From positions 1-26,754 of the forward strand of contig CAJWUS010000004.1 of the NCBI GenBank assembly GCA_913047525.1: DNA of 26,754 nucleotides, read 5' to 3'. The position numbers and the translations under genes were made by a program. The notes under the pieces are model-generated. The model saw nothing but the letters and a program-made list of their open reading frames with translations, did not search any database and had not been told where the DNA came from. The first letter of the stretch is position 1. The number at the start of each line of letters is the position of its first letter. Below are positions 1 through 7,993 of this stretch, one piece after another. This stretch comes from an uncultured Flavobacteriales bacterium (GTDB taxonomy: Bacteria > Bacteroidota > Bacteroidia > Flavobacteriales > BACL11).

Positions 1-594
1 ACTTCTACTATGACGGCATATGGCAATCCTGGAAATGTTATTGATATTTTTGGAGAACTCATTAATACGAGTAATGATGGAGTGCGAGTGAATATTCAAA
101 GAATTATAAATAATTTACCATCTAATACATGGGAGAGCTCTATGTGTGTTACTTCTTGCCTTCCTTCAAGTCAAGATACAACTTCAGCCATAATAGCTGC
201 TAATGATACTATAGATTTTTCATTTCATTTTTTTACTGATCCACTAATGGTTGGTGCTGACACAGGAAGATCAAGAGTGCGATTTTCTAATGCAAATGGA
301 AGCCAACAAGCAATTATGCAACCCTATAAAGGGATCGCTTATGCTTCTACTTCTACTGTAGACGAAACATTTACTAAAGTTTTGGTTTATCCGAATCCTT
401 CTGATGGAATACTTTTTATAGAGACGGATTTTAAAGAGAATTCTGTCGTTCAAATTATTGATTTAATTGGGAATATAATAAAAGAAATAGCTGTCAATAA
501 AGGGAGAAATAAAATTCAAATCTCAAATTTACCCTCTGCTTTTTACTTTGTAAAAATTAATGAAAAAGCATGTAAGAAAATTGTAATGAGGTAA
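1..594 (+). CDS. T9SS type A sorting-domain protein, 3' part only
   Basis: Partial: the frame is open to the left edge, so the ATG at 10 is probably internal. The last ~75 residues form a type A T9SS C-terminal sorting domain: a VLVYPNPSDG block (the 'YPNP' start of these tails), a beta-rich middle with QIIDLIGNIIKEI, and the ending FYFVKINEKACKKIVMR, which matches the usual 'GxYxVKI..ggk..KKivv' finish. Such tails direct proteins through the outer membrane by the T9SS and are then removed. The visible upstream part is Thr/Ser/Asn-rich and looks like one beta-sandwich domain with a Cys pair (CVTSC). No catalytic motif is visible, so the cargo's function is unknown. Neither a terminator nor a clear downstream operon partner is seen. 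Family assignment of the tail is firm; the role of the body is open. Confidence 0.85.
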   Translation, partial: TSTMTAYGNPGNVIDIFGELINTSNDGVRVNIQRIINNLPSNTWESSMCVTSCLPSSQDTTSAIIAANDTIDFSFHFFTDPLMVGADTGRSRVRFSNANGSQQAIMQPYKGIAYASTSTVDETFTKVLVYPNPSDGILFIETDFKENSVVQIIDLIGNIIKEIAVNKGRNKIQISNLPSAFYFVKINEKACKKIVMR

Positions 595-612
595 TCTTAA
601 TAATATAAGTTA

Positions 613-620
613 TATTTTCG
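613..620 (+). promoter_or_regulatory. Possible -7 element (TATTTTCG) before the methyltransferase gene
   Basis: The sequence matches the TAnnTTCG variant of the Bacteroidota -7 element (consensus TAnnTTTG), six bases before the ATG at 627. No TTG lies at the expected distance upstream (the nearest, 581-583, is 29 bases away), so this is weak. Confidence 0.25.
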
Positions 621-626
621 CCATTC

Positions 627-1412
627 ATGATAAAACTGCAACTCATTATTCGGTATTTAAAGTATTTTCTTACTGCAAAAGGAAAGCACTCTGCACAAGC
701 ACCTTTTCTATATCACTTTATTACTAAAGTGCTAAATGCAAATAAAGAAGGTGAGAATTGTAAAAAAATTGAAGCTTTAAGAAAAGAGTTATGTAAGTCG
801 GAACAAATTATTCAAATTACTGATTTTGGAGCTGGAAGTAGTATTAATAATCAGAAAGAAAGAAAGATAAAAGATGTTGCAAAAAATTCTGCTAAAAATG
901 CAAAATCCGGACAATTACTTTATAGAATTTGTAAATTTTACAAACCACAAAAAATTATTGAACTCGGTACTTCCTTAGGGATCAGCACTTGCTATTTGGC
1001 AAAAGCAAATACTAATGCGAATATTTTTACTCTTGAGGGTTGTCCGGAAACAGCCGAAATTGCTAGGGAAAATTTCAACAATTTAAATTTAGAAAATATC
1101 AATATTACTCTTGGAAATTTTAACAATACTTTAACTTCCAAATTGGAAGAGGTTGGTAAAGTTGACCTTGCATTTATTGATGGAAATCATCAAGAAAAAC
1201 CTACTATAAAGTATTTTGAAGAAATCCTAAAATTTGCTAATAATGGTACTATTTTTATCTTTGATGATATCCATTGGTCAAGCGGAATGGAAAATGCTTG
1301 GAATTACATAAAATCACATCAGCAAACTACTCTTACAATCGATTTGTTTTTTATGGGAATTGTATTTATAAAAACGGAATTAAGCAAAGAACATTTTACA
1401 ATTCGGTTTTAA
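627..1412 (+). CDS. SAM-dependent O-methyltransferase-like protein
   Basis: 261 residues. A class I Rossmann methyltransferase core occupies the C-terminal ~160 residues: motif I IIELGTSLG at about 110-118 (SAM binding), an acidic residue after beta-2 in FTLEGCPE (~135-140), a VDLAFIDGNH strand at ~179-188, and IFIFDDIHWSSGM at ~209-221. The FIDGNH and FDDIHW arrangement resembles the catechol/caffeoyl-CoA O-methyltransferase group (methyltransferase_24 type), where these acidic residues bind a divalent metal. The N-terminal ~95 residues are basic and helical, with no family I recognise. It is probably cytosolic. The substrate cannot be told from sequence. The downstream ABC ATPase starts 15 bases later with its own candidate -7 element, so co-transcription is possible but not certain. 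Confidence 0.75.
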   Translation: MIKLQLIIRYLKYFLTAKGKHSAQAPFLYHFITKVLNANKEGENCKKIEALRKELCKSEQIIQITDFGAGSSINNQKERKIKDVAKNSAKNAKSGQLLYRICKFYKPQKIIELGTSLGISTCYLAKANTNANIFTLEGCPETAEIARENFNNLNLENINITLGNFNNTLTSKLEEVGKVDLAFIDGNHQEKPTIKYFEEILKFANNGTIFIFDDIHWSSGMENAWNYIKSHQQTTLTIDLFFMGIVFIKTELSKEHFTIRF

Positions 1413-1415
1413 TTA

Positions 1416-1423
1416 TAACTTTG
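1416..1423 (+). promoter_or_regulatory. Candidate -7 element (TAACTTTG) four bases before the ABC ATPase start
   Basis: This is a full match to the Bacteroidota -7 consensus TAnnTTTG, ending at 1423 with the ATG at 1428. The region 17-20 bases upstream holds a T-run (1394-1397) but no TTG, so the -33 part is weak. If used, the transcript would start at or next to the ATG. Confidence 0.35.
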
Positions 1424-1427
1424 TAAT

Positions 1428-2117
1428 ATGGGAAATACTATTATTTCATCTGAGAGGTTAAGCCGACAATTTAAGGTTGGTTCAGTAACTATTAATGCTC
1501 TAAATAAAGTAAGCTTTATCGTGAAAAAGAATGAATTTGTTGCACTTATGGGAGCTTCCGGATCTGGTAAATCTACCATTATGAATTTAATTGGCTGTTT
1601 GGATACAGCAACTTCTGGCTCTTATAATTTGAACGGAACCAATGTAAAGGATATGGATGAAAATGCCTTAGCAAATGTCCGCAACAAAGAAATTGGATTT
1701 ATTTTCCAAACATTCAATTTACTTCCCCGCTATACTGCTTTGGAAAATGTGATGCTTCCCCTTGTTTATGCTGGAATTAAAAAACAGGAGAGAATAGAAA
1801 TGGCAAAAAAAACATTGGAAAGTGTAGGGTTATCAGATAGAATCATGCACACGCCCAATGAGCTTTCTGGTGGACAAAGACAAAGGGTGGCTATTGCAAG
1901 AGCGCTTGTAAATAACCCTTCCATTATTTTAGCAGATGAGCCAACTGGTAATTTGGATTCAGGAACTTCTATCGATATTATGAAACTTTTTCAGAAAATT
2001 CATAAAAAAGGAAATACCATTATTGTGGTAACCCATGAAGAGGATATTGCCAATTATGCTGGGCGAATTATTCGCCTTAAAGATGGAATAATTGAATTGG
2101 ACACACTAAATAATTAA
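1428..2117 (+). CDS. ABC transporter ATP-binding protein, LolD/MacB type
   Basis: 229 residues, a single complete ABC ATPase domain. Walker A is GASGSGKST (42-50), the Q-loop is FQTFNLLP (Q94), the signature is [15 protein letters not shown] (146-160), Walker B plus D-loop is [12 protein letters not shown] (166-177), and the switch histidine is in VVTHEED (H203). The length and the Q-loop wording (FNLLP, ENVMLPL) are typical of the LolD/MacB/FtsE-like group, which powers mechanotransmission ABC complexes that extract lipoproteins, export peptides or act on the cell wall. No permease gene is adjacent, so its membrane partner must lie elsewhere. Three bases separate it from the adenosyltransferase gene, suggesting co-transcription without an obvious shared pathway. 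I leave the symbol blank because LolD and MacB cannot be told apart here. Confidence 0.88.
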   Translation: MGNTIISSERLSRQFKVGSVTINALNKVSFIVKKNEFVALMGASGSGKSTIMNLIGCLDTATSGSYNLNGTNVKDMDENALANVRNKEIGFIFQTFNLLPRYTALENVMLPLVYAGIKKQERIEMAKKTLESVGLSDRIMHTPNELSGGQRQRVAIARALVNNPSIILADEPTGNLDSGTSIDIMKLFQKIHKKGNTIIVVTHEEDIANYAGRIIRLKDGIIELDTLNN

Positions 2118-2120
2118 ACA

Positions 2121-2666
2121 ATGAAAATTTATACAAAAAAAGGTGATAAAGGAGAAACTTCCCTTTTAGGCGGAAGCAAGGTGAATAAAGATAATATTCG
2201 CCTGGAAGCTTATGGTACAGTGGATGAGCTTAATGCTTTTATTGGGCATATTCACGACCAGGAAATAAGCGAAAATCATAAGACTATTTTACTTAAAATT
2301 CAAAATCAGCTTTTTAATTTAGGTAGTGTTTTATCTTTTGATGGGAAGAAATCACAAATAAACTTACCTGAAATTACAAAGACAAATATTCAAATGTTAG
2401 AAGCTGAAATCGATAGAATAGAGGAGATGCTATCACCATTAAAAGATTTTATTTTGCCCTCTGGACATACAATTGCATCCTTATGTCATATTGCTCGTAC
2501 TGTTTGTCGTAGGGCAGAAAGAAGAGTGGTAGAACTTCAAATTAAGGAGAGAATTAGCCCTAATTGCTTGGAATATCTCAATCGTTTGTCCGACTATTTA
2601 TTTGTTTTAGCTAGAGGAATTTTGAAAGAAAAAAACTGTTCTGAAATTACTTGGATTAAGTTTTGA
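2121..2666 (+). CDS. Cob(I)yrinic acid a,c-diamide (cobalamin) adenosyltransferase, PduO type
   Basis: 181 residues, the normal length for the PduO-type ATP:cob(I)alamin adenosyltransferase, which transfers the adenosyl group of ATP to cob(I)alamin to form coenzyme B12. Visible family motifs are the N-terminal ATP-binding segment YTKKGDKGETSLLGGSKV, the YGTVDELNAFIG helix (~31-42), and the C-terminal RTVCRRAERRVVEL motif (~126-139) with its conserved arginines and glutamate. It is predicted to be cytosolic and to act as a trimer, as known for the family. It starts three bases after the ABC ATPase stop. It implies use of adenosylcobalamin (for example by methylmalonyl-CoA mutase or a class II ribonucleotide reductase) somewhere in the genome. 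No other B12 gene is in the window. Confidence 0.92.
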   Translation: MKIYTKKGDKGETSLLGGSKVNKDNIRLEAYGTVDELNAFIGHIHDQEISENHKTILLKIQNQLFNLGSVLSFDGKKSQINLPEITKTNIQMLEAEIDRIEEMLSPLKDFILPSGHTIASLCHIARTVCRRAERRVVELQIKERISPNCLEYLNRLSDYLFVLARGILKEKNCSEITWIKF

Positions 2667-2691
2667 TAATTCGGTAAAAAAATTACTTTTG
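2663..2691 (+). promoter_or_regulatory. Bacteroidota promoter for the DUF2795 gene
   Basis: TTG at 2663-2665, overlapping the stop codon of the adenosyltransferase gene, then 18 bases, then TACTTTTG at 2684-2691. This fits TTG-N17-19-TAnnTTTG. The ATG at 2713 lies 21 bases further on, leaving room for a short leader. An in-frame TTG at 2689 falls inside the -7 element, which argues against it being the start codon. Confidence 0.65.
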
Positions 2692-2712
2692 CAAAATCAA
2701 ATAAGTGAGATT

Positions 2713-2934
2713 ATGTATTGGACATTAGAGTTAGCATCAAAATTAGAAGACGCCCCTTGGCCAGCAACAAAAGATGAATTAATCGATTTTGCAATTCGTT
2801 CAGGGGCCCCATTGGAAGTAGTTGAAAATCTTCAAGAGTTAAGCATTGAAGCTGAAATATACGAATCCATTGAGGAGATTTGGCCTGACTACCCTACAAA
2901 AGAAGATTTCTTCTTTAATGAAGAGGAATATTAA
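2713..2934 (+). CDS. DUF2795 small acidic protein
   Basis: 73 residues from the ATG at 2713. The sequence beginning MYWTLELASKLEDAPWPATK is the characteristic opening of the short DUF2795-type protein found across Bacteroidota, followed by DELIDFAIRSGAPLEVVENL and an acidic, aromatic C-terminus (DYPTKEDFFFNEEEY). I chose this start over the TTG eight codons upstream because homologues start with MYW and because that TTG lies in the promoter's -7 box. The protein is probably cytosolic and helical; its molecular function is not known. It has its own promoter and a terminator that begins inside the stop codon, so it appears to be a single-gene transcription unit. Confidence 0.85.
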   Translation: MYWTLELASKLEDAPWPATKDELIDFAIRSGAPLEVVENLQELSIEAEIYESIEEIWPDYPTKEDFFFNEEEY

Positions 2935-2955
2935 AAAAAGCTTGATTGCTTTTTT
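2934..2955 (+). terminator. Intrinsic terminator after the DUF2795 gene
   Basis: The stem AAAAAAGC (2934-2941) pairs with GCTTTTTT (2948-2955) around the loop TTGATT. The last A of the TAA stop codon is the first base of the stem. The stem is A/T-heavy with a two-pair GC core, so it is modest in strength, but the T-run is in the correct place. The next promoter begins four bases later. Confidence 0.6.
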
Positions 2956-2958
2956 CTA

Positions 2959-2986
2959 TTGAAATATCTTCTTTTGACTACCTTTG
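2959..2986 (+). promoter_or_regulatory. Promoter for secA
   Basis: TTG at 2959-2961, 17 bases, then TACCTTTG at 2979-2986, a full match to the Bacteroidota TTG / TAnnTTTG promoter. The secA ATG follows 22 bases after the -7 element. This spacing matches that of the DUF2795 promoter. Confidence 0.75.
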
Positions 2987-3008
2987 CCACTTTCTATAAA
3001 GAATTATT

Positions 3009-6000
3009 ATGGCAAACTTCTTAAGTTTAGTAAATAAAATTTTTGGCAACAAATACGATAAGGACATAAAAAGTATTGAGCCAATTATTAAACAGATTCA
3101 TTTGGAATATGAAAAAATCATTACTATTTCAAATGATGAGTTGCGCGAAAAAACAACCGACTTAAAAACTAAAATAGAAGAAAGTGTTCGTCCTGAAAAA
3201 GAAGAAATAAAATCCTTACAAAGTAAGTCAGAAGAAAAAGGAATTGATAAGGATGAAAAAGAGAAAATCTATAACAAAATAGATGAAATAGAGAAAAGTG
3301 TTATTGATAAAATAGAAGTCAGCCTAAATGAAATTCTTCCAGAAGCTTTTGCAGTAATAAAAGAAACTGCAACACGATTTAAAAACAACCCAACTATAAA
3401 AGTTGCTGCCACTGACTTTGACAGAAATTTAGCTGCCAATAAGGACTTTTTAAGCATCGAAGGAGAGTATGCAATTTATAAAAATTCTTGGATTGCTGCC
3501 GGAAATGAAATCACTTGGGATATGATTCATTATGATGTGCAATTGGTTGGTGGAGTGGTGCTGCATCAAGGTAAAATTGCAGAGATGGCAACTGGGGAAG
3601 GAAAAACTTTAGTAGCTACTCTTCCCGTATATTTGAATGCCCTTGCTGGTTTGGGGGTACATCTGGTTACTGTGAATAATTATTTGGCAAAAAGGGATGC
3701 TGAATGGATGGGCCCCATTTTCCAATTTCATGGATTAAGTATCGATTGTATTGATAATCATCAGCCAAATTCGGATGAAAGAAAACAGGCCTATTTAGCA
3801 GATATTACTTATGGGACCAATAACGAATTTGGCTTTGATTATTTGCGAGATAATATGGCTCGTAAGCCAAAGGATCTTGTGCAAAGAAAACATCATTATA
3901 CCATTGTGGATGAGGTAGATTCCGTGCTTATTGATGATGCCAGAACCCCACTTATTATTTCTGGTCCCATTCCAAAAGGGGATGTGCACGAATACAATGA
4001 TCTGAAACACAAATTAGAACACCTTGTATCAGTACAAAGAAAATTTGTTACAACTGTCATTTCTGATGCTAAAAAAATGTTTACGGAAGGGAAAACGGAT
4101 GATTCTGGATTTAATTTGCTAATGGCTTATAGAGGCTTACCTAAAAATAAGGCCCTTATTAAGTTTTTAAGTGAAGATGGGGTAAAAAGCCAATTACAAA
4201 AAACTGAGAATTTTTATATGCAAGACCAAAGCAAAGAAATGCATAAGGTGGATGAAGCGCTTTTCTTTGTAATTGATGAAAAACACAATACCATTGAGCT
4301 AACTGAAAAAGGCATTGATTTGATGACAACAGAAATTGAGGACAAGAATTTCTTTGTAATGCCTGATGTTGGAGCTGAGATTGCAGATTTGGAAAAAGCA
4401 GAACTTTCTGATAAAGATAAGGCAAGCAAAAAAGAAGAATTATTGAGAGATTTTGCCATTAAAAGTGAGAGAATTCATACGATAAATCAGTTATTAAAAG
4501 CATACACGCTTTTCGAAAAAGATGTGGAGTATGTGGTAATGGAGAATAAGGTAAAAATTGTGGATGAGCAAACCGGTCGTATCATGGAAGGCAGAAGGTA
4601 CTCTGATGGATTACATCAGGCAATTGAAGCAAAGGAAAATGTAAAAATTGAGGAAGCTACCCAAACCTATGCTACTATTACCCTTCAAAATTATTTCAGA
4701 ATGTACAACAAACTCTCTGGTATGACTGGTACTGCTGAAACGGAAGCAGGGGAATTTTGGGAAATTTACAAATTGGATGTAGTGGTAATTCCTACCAACC
4801 GCCCAATTGTTCGAGATGATAAAGACGATTTGGTTTATAAAACCAACAGAGAAAAGTACAATGCCGTAATTGAAGAAATTGATACCCTCACAAAAGCAGG
4901 AAGACCAGTTTTAGTAGGAACTACTTCTGTTGAAATTTCCGAACTTTTGGGCAGAACGCTAAAAATGAGAGGGATAAAGCACAATGTATTGAATGCAAAA
5001 CTCCACCAAAGAGAAGCAGATATTGTAGCAGAAGCCGGTAAGGCATCTGTGGTAACTATTGCTACCAATATGGCTGGTAGAGGGACTGACATTAAGCTTT
5101 CGAATCAGGTGAAAGAAGATGGCGGTTTGGCAATTTTGGGGACGGAAAGACACGATTCAAGAAGGGTGGACAGGCAACTTAGAGGTCGTTCAGGAAGACA
5201 AGGTGATCCTGGCTCTTCTCAGTTTTTCGTTTCCTTAGAAGATAATTTGATGCGACTTTTTGGCTCTGAACGAATTGCAAAACTGATGGACAAGATGGGA
5301 TTGGAAGAAGGGGAAGTTATCCAGCATTCTATGGTGAGTAAGTCCATTGAAAGGGCACAGAAAAAAGTGGAGGAAAATAATTTTGGCGTACGAAAAAGAT
5401 TGCTGGAATATGATGATGTAATGAATCAGCAAAGGGAAGTGATTTACAAAAAAAGAAGGCATGCTCTTTTTGGCGACCGACTATCCTTAGATATTTCCAA
5501 TATGATTTATGATACTTGTGAGAGCATTATTGAACAGACGCATGAAGTCAAAGATTTTGAAAATTATAAATTAGATTTGATTCGCTTTTTAGCTAGTGAT
5601 AGTCCTGTTGCTGAACAGGAATTTCAAGACCTTAATATTCACGAAATAGTTGAAAAAACTTACCAATCCTGCTATAAAAGTTACCAACTGAAATCAGAGA
5701 ATATAGCCAAAAAAGCATTCCCAATAATAAAAAATGTTTTTGATAATCAATCGGCTACTTATGAGAATATTGTAATTCCTTTTACAGATGGAATGAAAAC
5801 ATTGCAAGTGGTTACCAACTTAAAAGAATCGGCGGAACAAAAGGGAAATAATATTGGCTTGGCCATTGAAAAAAGTGTGACCCTTGCCATAATTGATGAT
5901 AGTTGGAAAGAACATTTAAGAGAAATGGATGAGTTAAAACAATCCGTGCAAAATGCAGTTTATGAGCAGAAAGATCCGTTACTTATTTACAAATTTGAAT

Positions 6001-6299
6001 CCTTCAATTTATTTAAAACCTTGATTGATAAAGTAAATAAAGAAATTGTTTCTTTCCTTTTAAAAGCGGACTTACCTACACAATCTAATGTGCAAGAAGA
6101 AAGAAGGCAAGCCGAAACTAACTTACAAACTAGCCGCCCAGAAATGGCTGCCCCTAGCAGTGGAGATCCTCAAAATCCTAATCAACCACCACAAACTCAA
6201 CAAAAAACACAACCTGTAAGGGTGGGGCAAAAAGTGGGAAGAAACGAGCCATGCCCATGTGGATCGGGTAAGAAATACAAAAAATGTCACGGCAGATAA
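3009..6299 (+). CDS. secA: Preprotein translocase ATPase SecA
   Basis: 1096 residues. SecA is the cytosolic/peripheral motor that drives unfolded preproteins through SecYEG. Walker A is MATGEGKTL (~193-201), the [20 protein letters not shown] block with its DEVD box is at ~301-320, [20 protein letters not shown] sits in the preprotein-binding/NBD1 region, [13 protein letters not shown] and [12 protein letters not shown] in NBD2 follow, and [14 protein letters not shown] carries the arginine finger. A proline-rich linker precedes the zinc-binding tail [15 protein letters not shown] (1082-1096). The protein is nearly 200 residues longer than E. coli SecA (901). The extra length is an acidic/lysine-rich N-terminal segment (~50-100) and an insertion of ~80 residues (~330-415) before the preprotein-crosslinking region, both usual in Bacteroidota. 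It has its own promoter; the start at 3009 fits the conserved [13 protein letters not shown] opening. Confidence 0.97.
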   Translation: MANFLSLVNKIFGNKYDKDIKSIEPIIKQIHLEYEKIITISNDELREKTTDLKTKIEESVRPEKEEIKSLQSKSEEKGIDKDEKEKIYNKIDEIEKSVIDKIEVSLNEILPEAFAVIKETATRFKNNPTIKVAATDFDRNLAANKDFLSIEGEYAIYKNSWIAAGNEITWDMIHYDVQLVGGVVLHQGKIAEMATGEGKTLVATLPVYLNALAGLGVHLVTVNNYLAKRDAEWMGPIFQFHGLSIDCIDNHQPNSDERKQAYLADITYGTNNEFGFDYLRDNMARKPKDLVQRKHHYTIVDEVDSVLIDDARTPLIISGPIPKGDVHEYNDLKHKLEHLVSVQRKFVTTVISDAKKMFTEGKTDDSGFNLLMAYRGLPKNKALIKFLSEDGVKSQLQKTENFYMQDQSKEMHKVDEALFFVIDEKHNTIELTEKGIDLMTTEIEDKNFFVMPDVGAEIADLEKAELSDKDKASKKEELLRDFAIKSERIHTINQLLKAYTLFEKDVEYVVMENKVKIVDEQTGRIMEGRRYSDGLHQAIEAKENVKIEEATQTYATITLQNYFRMYNKLSGMTGTAETEAGEFWEIYKLDVVVIPTNRPIVRDDKDDLVYKTNREKYNAVIEEIDTLTKAGRPVLVGTTSVEISELLGRTLKMRGIKHNVLNAKLHQREADIVAEAGKASVVTIATNMAGRGTDIKLSNQVKEDGGLAILGTERHDSRRVDRQLRGRSGRQGDPGSSQFFVSLEDNLMRLFGSERIAKLMDKMGLEEGEVIQHSMVSKSIERAQKKVEENNFGVRKRLLEYDDVMNQQREVIYKKRRHALFGDRLSLDISNMIYDTCESIIEQTHEVKDFENYKLDLIRFLASDSPVAEQEFQDLNIHEIVEKTYQSCYKSYQLKSENIAKKAFPIIKNVFDNQSATYENIVIPFTDGMKTLQVVTNLKESAEQKGNNIGLAIEKSVTLAIIDDSWKEHLREMDELKQSVQNAVYEQKDPLLIYKFESFNLFKTLIDKVNKEIVSFLLKADLPTQSNVQEERRQAETNLQTSRPEMAAPSSGDPQNPNQPPQTQQKTQPVRVGQKVGRNEPCPCGSGKKYKKCHGR

Positions 6300-6853
6300 A
6301 AAGATGCAAGTGGCCTAAAAATGATGCATTCTACATAAGGTATCATGATAGGGAATGGGGCGTTCCTGTTTATGAGGATCAGAAAATATTTGAGTTTCTA
6401 TTCTTGGAGACTTTCCAGGCAGGATTGAGTTGGATAACAATCCTTAGAAGAAGAGAAAATTTTCGTACTGCTTTCGATAATTTTGATTTTCAAAAAATCG
6501 CTAATTATTCGGACACAAAACAGGCTGAATTAAAGTTAGATGCTGGTATTATAAGAAATACCTTGAAGATTAAAGCGGCTACTAGTAACGCTCAAGCTTT
6601 TATTAAAGTACAACAGGAGTTTGGTACATTTTCAAAATACCTTTGGGGTTTCGTTGGCGGAAAGCCAATTCAGAATCATTTCAAAATTATAAGTGAATTG
6701 CCAGCAAACACGCCACTTTCTGATAAAATAAGTGCTGATTTAAAAAATAGAGGATTTAAATTTGTTGGTTCAACAATTATTTACGCCCACATGCAAGCGA
6801 TGGGGATGGTAAATGACCATACAACAGATTGTTTCCGATATAATGAAGTTTAG
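6284..6853 (+). CDS. tag: DNA-3-methyladenine glycosylase I
   Basis: 189 residues, the usual length. Tag removes 3-methyladenine from alkylated DNA, starting base-excision repair. The zinc-snap ligands are all present: C8 (IKRCKW), H21 (YHDREWGVP), H179 and C183 ([11 protein letters not shown]), corresponding to C4, H17, H175 and C179 of the E. coli enzyme. The base-pocket region [17 protein letters not shown] (~38-54) keeps the conserved glutamate (E42) and aromatic residues. The ATG overlaps the last 16 bases of secA in a different frame, so it is probably translated from the secA transcript by coupling. No separate promoter is visible. It ends three bases before the convergent M42 gene, with no terminator between them. 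Confidence 0.93.
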   Translation: MSRQIKRCKWPKNDAFYIRYHDREWGVPVYEDQKIFEFLFLETFQAGLSWITILRRRENFRTAFDNFDFQKIANYSDTKQAELKLDAGIIRNTLKIKAATSNAQAFIKVQQEFGTFSKYLWGFVGGKPIQNHFKIISELPANTPLSDKISADLKNRGFKFVGSTIIYAHMQAMGMVNDHTTDCFRYNEV

Positions 6854-6856
6854 TTT

Positions 6857-7945
6857 CTACTTCAGATACCTAAAATCCTGATCGTTTTTTATCTTTTTTA
6901 AAGATTCAAAAATCAATCGAATTACATTTTCTACATCATTTTTATGCACACTTTCCACTGTAGTATGCATATACCTTAGCGGCAGAGAAATAAGTGCAGA
7001 AGCTACTCCACCAGTGGAATAGGCAAAAGCATCTGTATCAGTTCCAGTAGAGCGAGAAGCTGCATTTCTTTGGAAAGGAATCTTATTCTTCTCAGCAGAA
7101 CCAATGATTAGATTCAGTAAATTATTTTGCACGGCAGGACCATAAGTAAGCACTGGACCATCTCCACATTTTGTATCGCCTTCTTTTATTTTATCAATCA
7201 TTGGAGTATTAGTATCATGGCACACATCCGTTATAATGGCAACATCTGGTTTTATGCTCTCGGTAATCATTTGAGCACCTCTCAAACCTACCTCCTCCTG
7301 AACAGAATTTGTAATATAAAGGCCAAAAGGTAATTTCACTTTATTTTCCTTCAAAAGACGAACTACTTCCGCAATCATAAAACCCCCTACTCTGTTGTCA
7401 AGGGCTCTACCTACATAAAAATTCTTATTCAGAATAATAAATTTATCTTCATAGGTAACCACACAGCCCACATGAATGCCTAATTTTTCAACCTCCTTTT
7501 TACTGTCACAACCACAATCTAAAAAGATATTTTCCACTTTTGGAGATTTCTCAGTTCCTGCCTTACGAGTATGGATTGCTGGCCAACCAAATACTGCTTT
7601 TACCATTCCTTTTTTAGTATGGATATTTACTCTTTTTGAGGGCGCAATCTGATGATCAGAACCACCATTACGCACCAAATAAATAAAACCATCTTTGGTG
7701 ATATAATGCACAAACCATGAAATTTCATCAGCATGCGCTTCAATCACAACTTTATATTTTTCTTTTGGGTTTATTACTCCAACAACAGAGCCGTAAGTAT
7801 CTACAAAATACTCATCAATATAGGGCTTAATGTAGTTTAACCACATTTTTTGCCCTTCACTCTCAAAACCAGTTGGAGAGCAATTATTTAGGTAATCCTC
7901 TAAAAATTGTTCCGATTTTTTAGTAATAATTTTCTTCTTTGCCAT
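6857..7945 (-). CDS. M42 family metallopeptidase (aminopeptidase/deblocking type)
   Basis: 362 residues, the family's normal length. M42 enzymes are cytosolic, self-compartmentalised aminopeptidases using two metal ions. All expected ligands are visible: H71 in EAHADEI, D183 in ALDNRVGG (bridging), the E217/E218 pair in VQEEVGLRGAQ (general base and ligand), D240 in ITDVCHD, and H327 in RYMHTTVE. The PDZ-like/oligomerisation insert lies between H71 and D183, and GTDTDA (~301-306) is the family's substrate-side loop. Specificity (glutamyl, leucyl or broad) cannot be read from sequence. It lies 35 bases downstream of comM and has its own candidate promoter overlapping the comM end, so it may be transcribed both alone and as the last gene of the pabB run. 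Confidence 0.92.
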   Translation of the reverse strand: MAKKKIITKKSEQFLEDYLNNCSPTGFESEGQKMWLNYIKPYIDEYFVDTYGSVVGVINPKEKYKVVIEAHADEISWFVHYITKDGFIYLVRNGGSDHQIAPSKRVNIHTKKGMVKAVFGWPAIHTRKAGTEKSPKVENIFLDCGCDSKKEVEKLGIHVGCVVTYEDKFIILNKNFYVGRALDNRVGGFMIAEVVRLLKENKVKLPFGLYITNSVQEEVGLRGAQMITESIKPDVAIITDVCHDTNTPMIDKIKEGDTKCGDGPVLTYGPAVQNNLLNLIIGSAEKNKIPFQRNAASRSTGTDTDAFAYSTGGVASALISLPLRYMHTTVESVHKNDVENVIRLIFESLKKIKNDQDFRYLK

Positions 7946-7966
7946 AATTTTTTTGAATTAAAGGTG

Positions 7967-7993
7967 CGAATATAAGGATTTTATCCTGCCCAA
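7967..7993 (-). promoter_or_regulatory. Candidate promoter for the M42 peptidase gene
   Basis: On the minus strand, TTG (plus-strand 7991-7993, inside the 3' end of comM), 16 bases, then TATATTCG (7974-7967), a TAnnTTCG variant of the Bacteroidota -7 element. The ATG follows 21 bases later, the same distance as at secA and the DUF2795 gene. The -7 element deviates from consensus at one base. Confidence 0.45.

Noticed and set aside
2689..2712. TTG start for the DUF2795 protein
   Set aside because: The TTG is part of the -7 element TACTTTTG and homologues begin at MYW, encoded from 2713.
7974..7990. Short hairpin GGATAAAATCC after the comM stop
   Set aside because: Only four base pairs with no T-run after it on the minus strand; too weak for a terminator and better explained as part of the M42 promoter spacer.
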